Shown: piece by piece, positions 37,793-49,492 of the stretch
Layout of the letters: each line of letters starts with the position of its first letter
Position numbering within the stretch: the stretch's first letter is position 1
Made by a program: the position numbers and the translations under genes
Assembly (NCBI GenBank): GCA_032622095.1
Contig: CP136061.1
Location: 4,892,505-4,956,504, forward strand
Length of the DNA: 64,000 nt
Source of the DNA: Siphonodentalium dalli
Taxonomy: Eukaryota; Mollusca; Scaphopoda; Gadilida; Siphonodentaliidae
Reading direction: 5' to 3'
Notes under the pieces: model-generated
Seen by the model: the letters and a program-made list of their open reading frames with translations, nothing else
Databases searched by the model: none
Told to the model about the DNA's origin: nothing

Positions 37793-38100
37793 AGGATAGG
37801 TGAAATATTTTCATTTTTCTAGTTGGAGTTATTCTCTGCTAATCATTTGTAACCGTAACCGCGAAAACACGTCGCATTTTTGAAACGACTTGCAAATGTA
37901 ATTTGTAAACCTTTTTTAACAAGGATGGGTGAAATATTTCCATTTTTCTAGTTGGAGTTATTCTCTGCTAATCATTTGTAACCGTAACCGCGAAAACACG
38001 TCGCATTTTTGAAACGACTTGCAAATGTAACTTTGTAACCCTTTTTTAACAAGGATAGGTGAACTATTTTCATTTTTCTAGTTGTAACCCTTTTTTAATA
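37793..38100 (+). repeat. ~130-bp tandem repeat, 2.4 copies
   Basis: Units start 'ggat(a/g)ggtgaaatattt' at 37793, 37923 and 38053 (partial). Each contains 'gtaaccgcgaaaacacgtcg'. Confidence 0.8.
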
Positions 38101-38114
38101 ATGGGTATCATTAT

Positions 38115-38435
38115 TCTTCATAATCACATACCTACCACTATATTACTAATTTAACCAATCTTATATATGAAACTGGGAATATAGAGCCCGGAGTTCTGCA
38201 CGGCATATTAAGTGTACGGATTTCCTCCACCACTAAAACTGGCGTGATATAGCCTTAGTTGATAAAAGCGATATTAAACTTCAATCAATCAATCGATCAA
38301 CTGAGGCTTAATTGTATAAATACAGGTAGCGCGAGAAATATTTACTTAGTTTTTTTTTCCTTTTTGAGAAATTGTCGTAATAAGGTATCGGTATTTGATG
38401 TGATGGCACATTTACTTTAATTGGTCAAGAAAATT
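38115..38435 (+). repeat. partial duplicate of 37.09-37.77 kb lacking the SINE head
   Basis: 'catacctaccactatattac' and 'ggagttctgcacggcatatt' repeat 37115-37200. The sequence then jumps straight to the SINE 3' body ('acggatttcctccaccacta'), tail and downstream flank ('gtagcgcgagaa'). About 330 bp, including boxes A and B, are missing. Confidence 0.7.
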
Positions 38436-38439
38436 TAGT

Positions 38440-39210
38440 TGGATATTCAAATTTGAAAAATGGGCATAGCTCCATCATAAAAGGTCGGACTGAACCAAAA
38501 TTCGAATTTGACCTGTATTTCCATGTTATTAATCCACATACTCATATTAATTTGATAGCTATCCATGTAATCATAACACCACAATGTGTTATTATCCGCA
38601 TAAAAAGTTGATAAGTGACAAAACTCTGCCAAAAATTGTCGGATCGAATCAAAGTTCAAATGTTGGATAGAATCCAAATCCAAACTTGGTCGGAACTTTC
38701 TGATATGAAGGACAAATAATACCATATTTCATCAAATGCTGTCAAATACTATAATTCATGTTAACATCCGGACAACAAAATAATCGGCAAATTATAAGCC
38801 AAACAAGAGGCATAACTCCGTCAGTACTATTCAGAGCGAGCCACAATTCGAAACTGACCTCAGTGTATCAATGATCCACATATTAAATTTCAGTAATCGG
38901 ATTATCATATTAAGTTGAGTTATCATCCGGACTACAAAATAGTCAGCAAATTCTAAGACGAACAGGGGCATAACTCCGCCAGAAATCGTCGGACCGGATA
39001 AAAATTTGAACTCGATCGTGACCCATACCAAGTTTCATTACATTACATAAGTATGATATACTATTCAAGTTAACATCCGGAAAACAAAATAACCGGCAAT
39101 TTCCAAGTCAAAAAAGGGGCATAACTTTGTCAAAATGGTCTGACTAAACCCAAATGCGAACCGAACGAACTGACGCCCCCGCATGCGGTTCGAACAGGCA
39201 GACAGACAGA
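38440..39210. repeat. degenerate ~150-bp tandem repeats
   Basis: Variants of 'catccggacaacaaaataat' and 'ggcataactccgtcag' followed by 'tcggac(t/c)g' recur about five times, ending in a GACA tract (39197-39211). Repeats of this wording are common in molluscan genomes (general knowledge). Confidence 0.6.
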
Positions 39211-39413
39211 CACCGTTCAATTCTATAGTCTCCCGAAATGATATTCCTGGCAACAATTTTAACACCCAGCATCAGCTCCATTCAACACAGCCAATGACAC
39301 CATATTACATTTATTACATTCGTGTTTCGCTCGTATCAACACGGGCCACGGGGCTCTGCAACAACATCCAATAACACATACAAGCTTATGTCCAACCGCC
39401 ACATTTTACTCAC

Positions 39414-39710
39414 CCTGACAGTCAACTCCAGCGTCGTACCAGTGTGAACAGGTAAATGTCCGCGAATGGGAACAATTCCATATTGCAGCCTCCTCCCCGG
39501 TACATGCGACGTCTCTCATCCAGATAGGTCCCGTACCTCGTCCGTAGGTTGCAAACATTCTGGCGATGCCTCCTCGAAATCCCAGCATCTTGCACCCGAC
39601 AGATGCATCAGAGTCATCCCATCCGTCGTGACACACTGTTCCCCATTGACCGTTCATATACACCTCAACTCGACCGGATGTTATTGATCCACCAACTAGG
39701 CGAATGTTTT
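39414..39710 (-). CDS. SRCR domain exon 2 of a secreted/membrane receptor
   Basis: A TTGCAG acceptor (39711-39716) and a GTGAGT donor (39413-39408) bound a 297-bp, phase 1-1 exon holding one complete scavenger-receptor cysteine-rich domain. It starts NIRLVGGSITSGRVEVY, then has QWGTVCHDGWDDSDASVGC, LGFRGGIA, GPIWMRDVACTG and WNCSHS, and ends DAGVDCQG. Six cysteines at the group A positions are present, so all three expected disulfides can form. SRCR domains bind microbial or endogenous ligands on animal cell surfaces. It has the same length and phases as the exon at 42936-43232, as expected from tandem exon duplication, and splices in frame to the EB/EGF-like exon at 1873-2010. Confidence 0.92.
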
Positions 39711-39775
39711 CTGCAACTGATAAAACACATCAATTGGTCGATGTCACTCGATGTGTCGCAGTTACGACCTCATGT

Positions 39776-40050
39776 GCACCGATGTACACCATTACACTCT
39801 GCATAATATATTAAATTCAATGTTGATACCCGGTGTATATAGAAGTACATTCTTGCAGTACTGTCTGCATAATATAATAAATACAATGTTGATGCCAGGC
39901 GTATATCGATGTACATCCTTGCAGTACTGTATGCATAATATATTAAATTCAGTGTCGGTACCCGGTGTTTACCGTTGTGCAGGCTTACTGTCTGCATAAT
40001 ACAATAAATTCAATGTTATGTTTGTGCCCTGTGAATATCGTTGATGTACA
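39776..40050 (-). repeat. ~73-bp tandem repeat, ~3.5 copies, in the SRCR intron
   Basis: Units contain 'ctgcataatata(t/a)taaat', 'caatgttgat(a/g)cc' and 'gtacatccttgcagtactgt'. Confidence 0.75.
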
Positions 40051-40825
40051 TCAACCCATCGAAATGGACTATTGATGAGTTATATTGGAACCATTCATTG
40101 GCCAAACGACTGATTCCGTAATGATGGAGTTTTCGTAACATAACTCCATGAGTAATCATATACGATTATCTGGAAAAGTCATTGAATGTTACCAAAATGG
40201 CAATTCCTTGATTCTTTAGTGTTTTCTGTAGCTATGTTATACAATATTTGATGACAGATGTGCACTGTTGAGCTGTCAGCTCTAAGGCCATATTAGTGTT
40301 TGTAACGGACATTAGATAGTCTGCTTAATGTACCGTCGCATCGGAACTAAACTGCTTTATCTACATTTTTGTGGGGAAATAAAATATTGGTATATTTCGT
40401 TTCGGTGAGGGATTTCCTGTCCGAAAATCACCAGATATCGGTCTACCAAATTTGAAAGCAGAGCTTGTGTAAATCTGTTCATCTCAAAATCCCACTTTTT
40501 TGACAGTGCTATATTGTTCTATATCCACTGTGAACCAATTAATCTATTTATTTTGTACCACGTGATTATATAAATTTCAGTGCTGAAATGTATCTCTGAC
40601 CTTCAATGAACAAAAATGGAACCCGAACTTGACAGAGCGCCAGCGAAGTGACTAGTTGCAAATATTGCTTTTTCGCTCCTTGGTGTGAACATCTTATTTC
40701 TAGGATAATAACTTGATTAAAATAACACAGAAATGGCGTGATTTGGGATTTTTGCAGGTTTATATGATTGAAGAACACGAACAACACTTAAGAACGAAAA
40801 CAAAAACAGAACAGTTTACACAAAT
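40050..40825. other. intronic sequence, no feature recognised
   Basis: No repeats or coding signal identified by eye. Confidence 0.35.
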
Positions 40826-40829
40826 AGTT

Positions 40830-41189
40830 CTATCTCCAGTTCGTGATTGCACACAAGATATCATATGTTTTGTTTCGAGACTCGTCATATAATAGTATTT
40901 TACACCAGCCATCATACCCGCTGTGTAACATCTTCCAAAACAGAATGAGAACATGTGAACCGGGGGGACCAAACTTTAAACTCGATTTCGTACAAAAATG
41001 AAAATATGGAGAGAACACTTTAGTTCTGACGCGACGATAGCTTTCTATAATATTGCATGGAAATGTTGGCAATATGTCTATCGGTCGATAGTTATCGAAG
41101 TTGTGTTTGTCCGCTGAGTTATACATTGGAATGGCGCTGGCTATAATATGTTCACCCTAATTATGTGGTACTATTCCAGGTGCGAACGA
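40830..41189 (-). pseudogene. non-LTR retrotransposon (LINE) reverse-transcriptase fragment
   Basis: Minus strand, about 120 codons. GIVPHN, a stop, then EHIIASAIPMYNSADKH leads into NFDNYRPIDILPTFPCNIIE. This is the conserved 'PIYKSGD...NNYRPISILPTFSKI' start of jockey/RTE/CR1-type reverse transcriptases, with several substitutions. A later fragment (LKFGPPGS) may be the decayed 'FGFR' region. The YxDD site, endonuclease and 3' end are absent. A dead 5'-and-3'-truncated insertion in the intron between the two SRCR exons. Confidence 0.72.
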
Positions 41190-41199
41190 CCTGTTGATT

Positions 41200-42540
41200 A
41201 TATGAGATTATGGAGTGGAAATATAGTGGATCATCTCTGTAACGAGGATAACTGAAACTGTATTTTGTATTCCATCGTGTTACAAGGGAAATTATTTCTC
41301 CTCGTGTGGTTGCTGTGATGAGTATACTATTTCCTTCATGTGAAAATATTAAGTTAAAGAGGTGATGGCTGTCGTAAAATTTGAGAATGAATTCATTCCT
41401 GAGAAATCGCTGATAACGTGATATGATGAGCTTATTTATTTGAGGGATTTGGCGGCTAAAACTTCATAAGTAAACTCTAGAGAGTTTGAACCGGGAACAT
41501 TGAACTTGTCAAGCATTCACATATGAGAAAACATACACAGGAAGTGAGCATGTAATTTGCAACACTGAAAAGAAAACATCCAGTAATGTGGCACAATGAA
41601 TTAGAGCGTCAAACTTATCCTAGTCATAACTCATTTGCTTCATGGTCCAAAAGGGTCGAAAATGTATTAAAATATAACGAAATACTCATGTGCTTTGTAA
41701 CGATCTAGAGAAGTGATAGGGAGTGATATTAACTTTTATTGTGTTTTTCACGAAAACGCTCTTTACTGTTTACCACATCAAAACATCCAGAAACGCTCTT
41801 TATTGTCCGGTAAAATTGGAAGCTCCTCGAACAACAAGTAATATTACTACCGCCCAATAGCCAACGAAACGGAGCAATTCTAGGTAACAACACTTGTGCC
41901 CAAACTCATTTGTAAATTTTGCAAACCCGTTTTGCAATGAAGTTTAAAAAAATTGACAATATGATAGACCGAACCAAGACAGATATTAATAAACAAGTGA
42001 ATATCAGGAACATGTTCAACAAATAATTACCTTCACAATTAACAATGGCATTATGTATGTCGTATATGTATGGATATATCCATTTAGTATATTAGATCAG
42101 ATAATACAGCATACATATATTGGAGACATGCACCGAAGAAACTCTCTATCTCATTGTCCGGGGAGTGTTAATTATGTATCATGCATACATGTGTATATGG
42201 TTACTGTTTGCCAGTTAATCAAGACGACATTGGCAGTTAGTTATCCCGCAAATTGTCGTTGTCCTAGTGAGTCTTATAAGTATGTTATAACATGGTGGTA
42301 ATCGTTTTCTTGAAATCGCCTCTCGTCAAGGACTCGTGAATATTTCTCGTATACGATTCTCTATGATGTAATGTACACATCAGTGTATTCCGAATATCAT
42401 TTATATTAATAAATGTAAGTTTGGTAGAAAACATTTATTAACAGTTTAATTTGCATGTTGTTGCTCTTCTACGCTATGCTATGCTTTAATTGTCAAAGCT
42501 GCAGATCAATGCAGAACATGGATATATACATATATACAAT
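41200..42540. other. intronic sequence, no feature recognised
   Basis: AT-rich. The two short matches around 'acgctcttta' (41757, 41793) are the only repetition noticed. Confidence 0.35.
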
Positions 42541-42554
42541 GGGGTCACTCACAT

Positions 42555-42775
42555 TATCATCATCATCATCATCATCATCGACGTCCCCATCGTCATCATC
42601 GTCCTCGACATTGTCTCATCATCAGTTTCATCATCATCATCATCACCATCCTCATCATCCTCATCATCATAATCATCATCATTGTCCATCATCATCATCA
42701 TCATCATTATCACCATTATCGTCATCGCCGTCGTCATCATCATCGTCATCATCATCATCATCATCATCGTCGTCG
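42555..42775 (+). repeat. (TCA/TCG)n microsatellite
   Basis: About 220 bp of TCA/TCG triplets. The poly-Ser/His (plus) and poly-Met/Asp (minus) open frames are artefacts. Confidence 0.95.
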
Positions 42776-42935
42776 CTAATCATCTTCATCTTGGCATCTT
42801 AGTGATTGTCGTCCTGGCAACGTTTATAACGTCGTCATCAATATCATCGTAATTTGTTTTCTCATTTTGTAGATTAGGTACGCATGATGTGTGTTCCTTT
42901 ATACATAAGTATGATGTATACAATCATTAACTTAC

Positions 42936-43232
42936 CCGGACATTCCACCCCAGCATCCTGGGTGTGTTGACAGCTATTTGTTCCCCATCCGTTGTGAGTG
43001 CAATCCCACACTGAAGTCTCATTTCCAGCGCATGTGACTTCGTCCAGCCAGATTGGTCCCGTCCCTTGTCCATAGCTTTTGGCAATACCGCCTTGGAAAC
43101 CAAGAGTCCTGCACACGATAGCTGCATCAGTGTTATCCCATCCGTTGTTGCACACCGTTCCCCATTGCTCGTCCCTATACACTTCAACTCGACCAGATGC
43201 TGTACTATTTCCACCAACTAACCGAATATCGC
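42936..43232 (-). CDS. SRCR domain exon 1 of the same receptor
   Basis: CCATTTTAG acceptor (43233 upward) and GTAAGT donor (42935-42930) bound a 297-bp, phase 1-1 exon. It encodes a complete SRCR domain: DIRLVGGNSTASGRVEVY, QWGTVCNNGWDNTDAAIVC, LGFQGGIAKS, GPIWLDEVTCAGNE, VWDCTHNGWG and ending DAGVECPG. Six group A cysteines are present. The phase-1 exit joins the next SRCR exon (39710-39414) in frame; the entry accepts the signal-peptide exon (43968-43872). The N-S-T triplet near the start is a potential N-glycosylation site. Confidence 0.93.
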
Positions 43233-43871
43233 CTAAAATGGAACACACATGAAGTCGTTTAGTATCAAGCAAGTATATATGTGTATGTATATTTATTTTG
43301 TTGCTATTATTTGTGTAATGTGTTGGCCGTGCGCTCTCGTATGTACACATATGTTGTAGATATTTTTAGACATCTACTTCTATTTATAACACGCCAATCA
43401 GCCCTCGGCCAATTGAAGCAATCTAATGAGGTTCGGTGACCGACCTTTATTTACTGTAAAATCGTTTAGTCGTCGCCTGTTCTATCAAACGGTCTGTCAT
43501 GATCATAACAAAATTCTGTATAATATTCGCGGCGCAGATCTTGATTGACCAATTATATGCATTCCCGATCATTCAAACAAATAATTGGTTCAGCGAGGTG
43601 AGCATTACTAACATGGGCTGTGATACCATGTTTTTCACAACAAGCAAATGGAGGGACCAAGCCACATGGAAAACAGGAGCGAAACATCATGCCAAAGAAG
43701 ATATAAACGTTAATAAAATGAAATCAGAACAGTTTGTAATAGCAAATATACTATACTAAATCTTCAGATCGATGGGGTGGTATATTCGGACGAATTGCAT
43801 GGGCATTTGCTTTGTCGGGGAAATCTTGAAATTACTATCTTGAACAGTGGCAAATTTAGAACCCCACTCAC

Positions 43872-43968
43872 CAACACAATAAAGAATGCAACCAACGACA
43901 GACAGTTGTACAGCACAGGCAACAACTAACAGACATTCAGAATAAAAAGGTCGATAACCGGATCCCAT
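43872..43968 (-). CDS. first coding exon: start codon and signal peptide
   Basis: ATG at 43968-43966 (context CCAATGGG) opens 32 codons and one extra base, ending at GTGAGT (43871-43866). The peptide has a short polar, basic start (MGSGYRPFYSE) and a hydrophobic core (CLLVVACAVQLSVVGCILYC), as expected of a signal peptide or anchor. Its phase-1 exit matches the SRCR exon at 43232. The spliced product would enter the secretory pathway. An upstream open frame in the same phase runs back to 44232, so an earlier start cannot be excluded, but this ATG best explains the layout. Confidence 0.6.
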
Positions 43969-43969
43969 T

Positions 43970-44410
43970 GGATAACTTGCGTCGGTCGAAAGTGCTGCTT
44001 GTGATATTATAAATCCGGCTTCGGATGTATATGTAATACATACATCCGATACGTAGAAATAATCACAATAGAAGAGAAGAGTAGTGGGATACTCTTTAAT
44101 TAATCTAAGATCAACACACAAATACATATAAATATAGTTCACTGAAATAATGAAGATGGAGCGCAAGGCGTCTTCCCGTGTGGATGTACACCAATGTATT
44201 GGTCGAGGGCGGTAGAATAACTGTACACACATACTCCATTATAAGATATGTGACAATGCGTTGACATGTATGGGTGTAATATCGACTATATGGAGTATTG
44301 ATTGGTATTCACCGGACCAGGCTTGTAGGACTCACCATCTATTTAATTGGTACGACAAACTCACTGATTGTAAATTTCTCGGGCTGATTGGCTGTCATAA
44401 ATATGTTAAA
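43970..44410. promoter_or_regulatory. presumed 5' region of the SRCR receptor gene
   Basis: Lies upstream of the first coding exon on the minus strand. AT-rich, with TATA-like words on the minus strand near 44010 and 44130 and a small palindrome at 44025-44052 ('tcggatgtatatg' / 'catacatccga'). No defined promoter can be fixed from sequence alone. Confidence 0.25.
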
Positions 44411-44503
44411 AGCACGGCGCCCGATTTATAAGTGAAATAAACACCACTCGCGCCCTTCGGGCGCTTGTGATTTTTATTTCACTTATAAATCGGACACCGT
44501 GCT
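44411..44503. repeat. 93-bp hairpin
   Basis: 'agcacggcgcccgatttata' pairs with 'tataaatcggacaccgtgct'. The stem is about 35 bp with a GC-rich inner hairpin ('gcgcccttcgggcgc'), in the style of the palindromes at 19.1 and 21.1 kb but of different sequence. Probably a MITE. Confidence 0.8.
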
Positions 44504-44509
44504 TATAAC

Positions 44510-46140
44510 GTATATATATCTCAATATCCTCTATATTAACTTGGACAAGATACTTTCGTATCACTTTTACAACTCAAAGCCGGTTTTTGGAATACAGTCC
44601 CTTGAAACTTTACTTGTCTCAGTTCCAACAATACGATAATCATGACATGTTTATTGTCAATAATTTATATGACCAGTCACAACATACGGCCCGGGATTCT
44701 CATGATATATTGTGGCAATACGGGTATAAATCCCAGGTCATGTGTGGCGGAAATTCAGTTCGTTGTCAGCATGGTTGATCTTATAGACGTAATGCTGATG
44801 AGGGAAGAGGGTTTCTTAGATTTGGACCTGACATCAACCACGACGCCATGCATCACTTCAAGCCCCTTCAAGTCCGTGATTTGATTTGAATGCGATTTCG
44901 GTTTCACGGGCCTATCACCACTTTGGATTTATGAAAAGCGACAAACGGTCGATGTGCTCGCTGATGGGCACCACTGATAGACGTTGCTAGTGTGGTCCGA
45001 CTGGGGGGGGGGTGAGACCATAACATTTCCAACTATATAAGATTTGGTCTAATAAAATGTTCCAACTGTATAGGATTAGGTTTTGAGTAATGCAAAATTA
45101 CAATATTGGCTTAATGGTTTAATAATTTGGGTTTATGTATATTTTAAGAGTATGGACTGTGTAAATAAAGACACCGACACTAGTAACAAGAATAACATAG
45201 CATTGATATCTGTTTTATGTTTTGAGCACATTATACATGATTTAATAAGAATGTGGTTGAGGAATGAATACGACTTTAAATACATGTATTCAAATTCCGT
45301 GAGTCATAAGTTATAACTTACACAATGGTGACAAGTATTCATGCTGATTGATTGTTATATTGTTAAGCTGTCCCCAGAAAAAAAGATATAGAGGTTTGGC
45401 ATTATTAATAGACTAGTGACCACGAATCTATGGTCTGAACATGAAGGAAATGCTTTGCTTTCAATTTCATATATGTATTCAGGTAATGCGCTTTACTGGG
45501 ATGTATTTATTCAAATGACAGTCTATTAACTGTAAATTGCCGGATATATTTCAATAAACTGAGTAGTATACTGCTATGAGAAGAACTAAATATATAAGTA
45601 TAAGTACAACTATTGATATTTGAGTCATGAAATTTCCAACTATCGAACATTATGGTCCTAATTGGGGTGAGACACACCTCGGTCCCCTGTCGTTACGTCC
45701 CGGGCATCACTTCTGATTTTGACATATCAGGTCTAATCAAAGTCGACACGATGTGCACCATGCTGAACCGTTTTTATTTGCGACTGGCTTTATTGTGTAA
45801 TTCCAGCTTCACGATTAATGCGAGACTTTGTGTCGTCCACAGCCAGCGATGCCTATCCGTTGTGAATAGCGATCTTATTTCGCGGGGAGCTCGTGATTCA
45901 CGACGAGTACAGTGATTGCCAATTTAAACAGCACACTGAGGTCTTAAATATAACTGGATTGTTTTCATGAGATATAGTGACCAGTCTCGAACTGAGTTAA
46001 GTTAGATATTGCAAGAAATAAATTTCACGTGTTATTTGAGCTTAATAGAAACCATGAAATCGTAACCGTTCTTACCGATAGTAAAATACGACAATGATTA
46101 GAAAGTACACAAATGTTGGTGACGTAGTACCATATCCGTA
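44510..46140. other. unassigned sequence
   Basis: No domain, RNA or repeat structure recognised. The 87-codon frame at 45652-45915 has no motif. Confidence 0.35.
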
Positions 46141-46149
46141 TCCATAATC

Positions 46150-46285
46150 GTAAACGTGAAGGTATCTAATAACAGCATACTGGCATACTGAATCAGATGA
46201 CATACGACTAAACACATGATCAGGAGTGAACATTGAGGCTTATATAAAGGTCTCTAATAACAGCATGCTGGCATACTGTGACGGT
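46150..46285 (+). repeat. dispersed repeat, partner at 57.96-58.08 kb
   Basis: 'tactggcatactgaatcaga' and 'aggcttatataaaggtctct' occur in both places in the same order and orientation. Confidence 0.75.
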
Positions 46286-46847
46286 GTAATTTAGCCCTAG
46301 TTTATATACAACTAATACAAGTTAATACTGACAACTAGCAGCTAACATGTTCATCCATATCACCGGTATTTACGACATCCCGTTTACCCTCTCTACTTCG
46401 CTGTTTCGATCCATCCCTGTAACTATTACTCTGTCACTTTAGCCCAATGCTAAACGCTCTAGTATTGCCACTTCAAATAGCACAGGTAAGCTCGTCGCTG
46501 ATTGGATGACACACAGCCGCGCGTAAATTAAAAAAGGTCAAATATTTCGCGGGGTTTCCAGATTGTTTTACCTGTCTATCAGAAAGTTATTGTCTTCAAG
46601 TTTGAGTTTATTTTGTCGTAAAGATGTCGCCAAGTTTTGATTATGGTTGAACGCAGATTATGCTGACATAGTGGCCTATGTCCCATTGAACTGGTATGTT
46701 CACAGTTTTTATATTTTATCGTTATAATCATGTTTTTATTAATACTTTTGTCTTCAAGTAAATCAGCATAGAGTTTGTCCATTTTGACATAAAGTATATA
46801 CGGCCCAATAGTTAGGAATATATTTCCTATTTTAATTATATTTTAAT

Positions 46848-47384
46848 GTGATTACTTTTGTGAGGTTATCTCCCGATAACCTGAGATGCCAGTTTGCAGA
46901 TATCTCAATGAAATAGATATAGATTGGATATCTGGCATCTCTTGTATTTTCAGGAACTCCTCAAGTTCCTTTAACATATATTTGTGTATGCACATATACG
47001 TGCTTATCATGTATGCAAATGTTAATATATTTGCATTTGGTTGCAGGGCCTATCTCTACTGATGTACTGATGTATTCTATGCATATACTGGTGTATGATA
47101 ACATTCTGTGTTATGTTTTCAGACTATGCCAGTATGTAGATGTTGTTTGAAGTGATTGTATGTGCTGATGGTGATGATGATAATCGAGATGTATTATTCT
47201 TAAGAAAGATGAATAAATGCTATTGAAGACCTATACAGGTAATATGAACTTTCCATTGACCCTGCCCACCAAGATTGATAATTCATTGACAGAGCCCATA
47301 CTGCCAAAGCTAGAACTATATAAATATAATGTCAAAAGGCTCGAGGACATTTATATAGAATGGACCCATAGTAACCCTCTGACA
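46848..47384 (+). repeat. candidate 5' LTR of the Ty3/gypsy element (weak)
   Basis: The end 'ctctgaca' (47377-47384) is followed by 'tttggcgcctgacgtgg', a plausible primer-binding site (TGGCGCC). The 5' border is guessed from TGTGATTAC or TGTGAGG at 46848-46859. No second LTR is available for comparison because the element is cut off at 50.57 kb. Confidence 0.25.
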
Positions 47385-47399
47385 TTTGGCGCCTGACGT

Positions 47400-48900
47400 G
47401 GTAATGGCAGTGGCTTCCAGAACTCTTGGAATTTCGAAGTTGTGTTAGTATAAGTGGAACTGGTAAACCAGCCCAAAGATAACTGTCGCTGTAAACTGGG
47501 AAATCCCAACCTGTCAACTGAGGACAGCACGCAGTAAGAGACAACAATGTGTCGCCCGTGTGATCTATTCGTTTTGCGGATTCAGTGATTGTTTGATCCA
47601 GTGCAGTGTGGAGGCAAACTAATCACTATTGTGCTATTCAATTATCGCTTGGCCAAGTCGCGCATCGATGGAGAGATGACCTAGATTCTTAGACTAATAC
47701 TACAGTGTGTAGAATCACCAAATGTGACGTGATTGTGAACAATTCACATTCAATTGGGATCTGATGTCAATTAGTCTCAAAATGCCCATATGTATGCACA
47801 CTTGTTAATTTTGTTTTATATGCACTGTTTATTCTGATTTGAGCCATTCATATTCAATAACGTAATTAGTTTATTTAGGGTTGTGAGCTTGTGTATGCAA
47901 CTTTGGTGACGTGACCCCGGTCATGCTGTCAAATGTGCCTGTATAATCTTATAACTAACGTGTGTCGTGTATAAAGAGCGTTCTATTTCTTATTCAAAGT
48001 ATTGTCTGTTTTCTTCAACGCTCAATAAAGTGTTATGTTTGGTAAACCCGACACATAAATATAACTTCCGGTTTTGCGTTGTAAACATTGACACATGGCT
48101 TTTTGTTGACATGTCAACGTGATCAGATCTGGACGATTTTGTCATTGTTTTTCATCAGTGCCAGTATTTTTTGTAAGTGTAAGTTGTTTTCATGCAAACT
48201 ATAGACTAGTTAATATACTGGCAATTTATTTTGAGGCTCATAGCATGTTCAAAATGTTGTATTTGATTGAGTATCCAAAATTGACAACAAAATTTGTCAG
48301 GCCACTTTGTCAAATTTCTCATGTGCCAGAATCACACTGCTGATTAAGTGATATTTTTCCAAAGCCGGACTTGTTGGAAAATATTTGAATTTTTCCAAAC
48401 ATTCCGTGTTTTCTGGTTGTGTAAATTTAATCGCTTTCTGCGGATGCATACTTAACTTAGTGCATCATTTGTGTTGGCATTTTGGATGCATATATTTTTT
48501 TGCATCATCCCGGTAGTGTTTAAGCTGGCATTTGTGAAAATGGTAGTTTCAGCTTGTTCTCCATCAGCGTTGTTGTCCGACATTCTTCATTCTGCTTCAG
48601 TGTTTTTGTGTTGTGTTCAGTAGTCGCAGATAACATAAGACGGTAAGTTTAGTGTCGTCCAGTCAGTTGGCCAATAATATTGGTCACAGTATCTTGCCCA
48701 TACCCGACTTGCCCAGACCTACATTCTGACTTGCCCACTTGTCGCTTGACATTACAATCTTTTTGTCGTACAATACCGTGCACTCGCATCATTTCATATC
48801 ATCGCATGAATTAAATAATTCAAATTAATTATGGTATAAGTAATTAACTAAGCTAATTATATCTAAATCTTTAATTTGCATTATAAGTGTAGTTTTGTTT
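47400..48900 (+). other. region where gag would lie; no frame recognised
   Basis: Between the candidate primer-binding site and the first readable frame. No capsid-like open frame is seen on the plus strand, so gag is lost, decayed, or this is unrelated DNA. Confidence 0.3.
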
Positions 48901-48922
48901 CAGTTTTTCTCACGGACTTGCA

Positions 48923-49492
48923 GTGTTAAAACATTTTCATTCTGACGTCAATGGTTATGATTATAATAACACTTATTCTAGGCGTAGACGGTATAAGCAG
49001 AAAAGGTCACATAACTATAAAGGTTCACAGAGAGATGCTCATGAAGTGAATGATTTTAATCATCCTTCTAATGACAGGTTGCGAGATGATACAAATTGTT
49101 CCAGACAATGTGTAGGTTGTTATAAATGTGGAGAGGACTCACATTTTGCTAGATGTTGTAGGAATTTGAGGTACTGGAATAGGGGCAGAGCCAAACAGAC
49201 TTATAATAGTCATTCTTCCAGACCTCAGCAGCAGTCCATGAATCTTAATTTACAGGATCCTTCTGGTATAAGTGGAAGTCCCGCAGAGACTGAAGTTCAG
49301 GTAGCTGGCTTTAATACAAACGCACTTCTTGATACAGGGAGCACAGGCAGTACTATTTCTGAGCGGTTTTATACTTCATTTTTGTCGAAGTCCCCACTTC
49401 AGCCTCTAAACCAGATCCTGAACATTGAGTGTGCAGATGGTAAAAAGTCTTCCGTACCTAGGGTACATAGACTGTCCAGTGACAGTTTCTGA
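48923..49492 (+). pseudogene. Ty3/gypsy nucleocapsid knuckle and aspartic protease region
   Basis: The open frame carries one CCHC zinc knuckle (CYKCGEDSHFARCC, ~49108-49149) after an Arg/Lys-rich stretch (RRRRYKQKRSHN). A retropepsin active site follows, ALLDTGSTGSTISERF (~49321-49368), as in Ty3/gypsy elements. The frame ends at 49492, overlapping the next frame (49425 onward). The switch falls at an A5 run (about 49441-49445), consistent with a one-base insertion rather than a designed overlap. The capsid part of gag is not readable upstream. The first codon is not a true start. Confidence 0.78.

Noticed and set aside
42455-42802. Ser/His-rich protein (plus) and Met/Asp-rich protein (minus)
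   Set aside because: Both are readings of a TCA/TCG microsatellite.
45652-45915. 87-codon plus ORF
   Set aside because: No motif, no splice context and no repeat partner.
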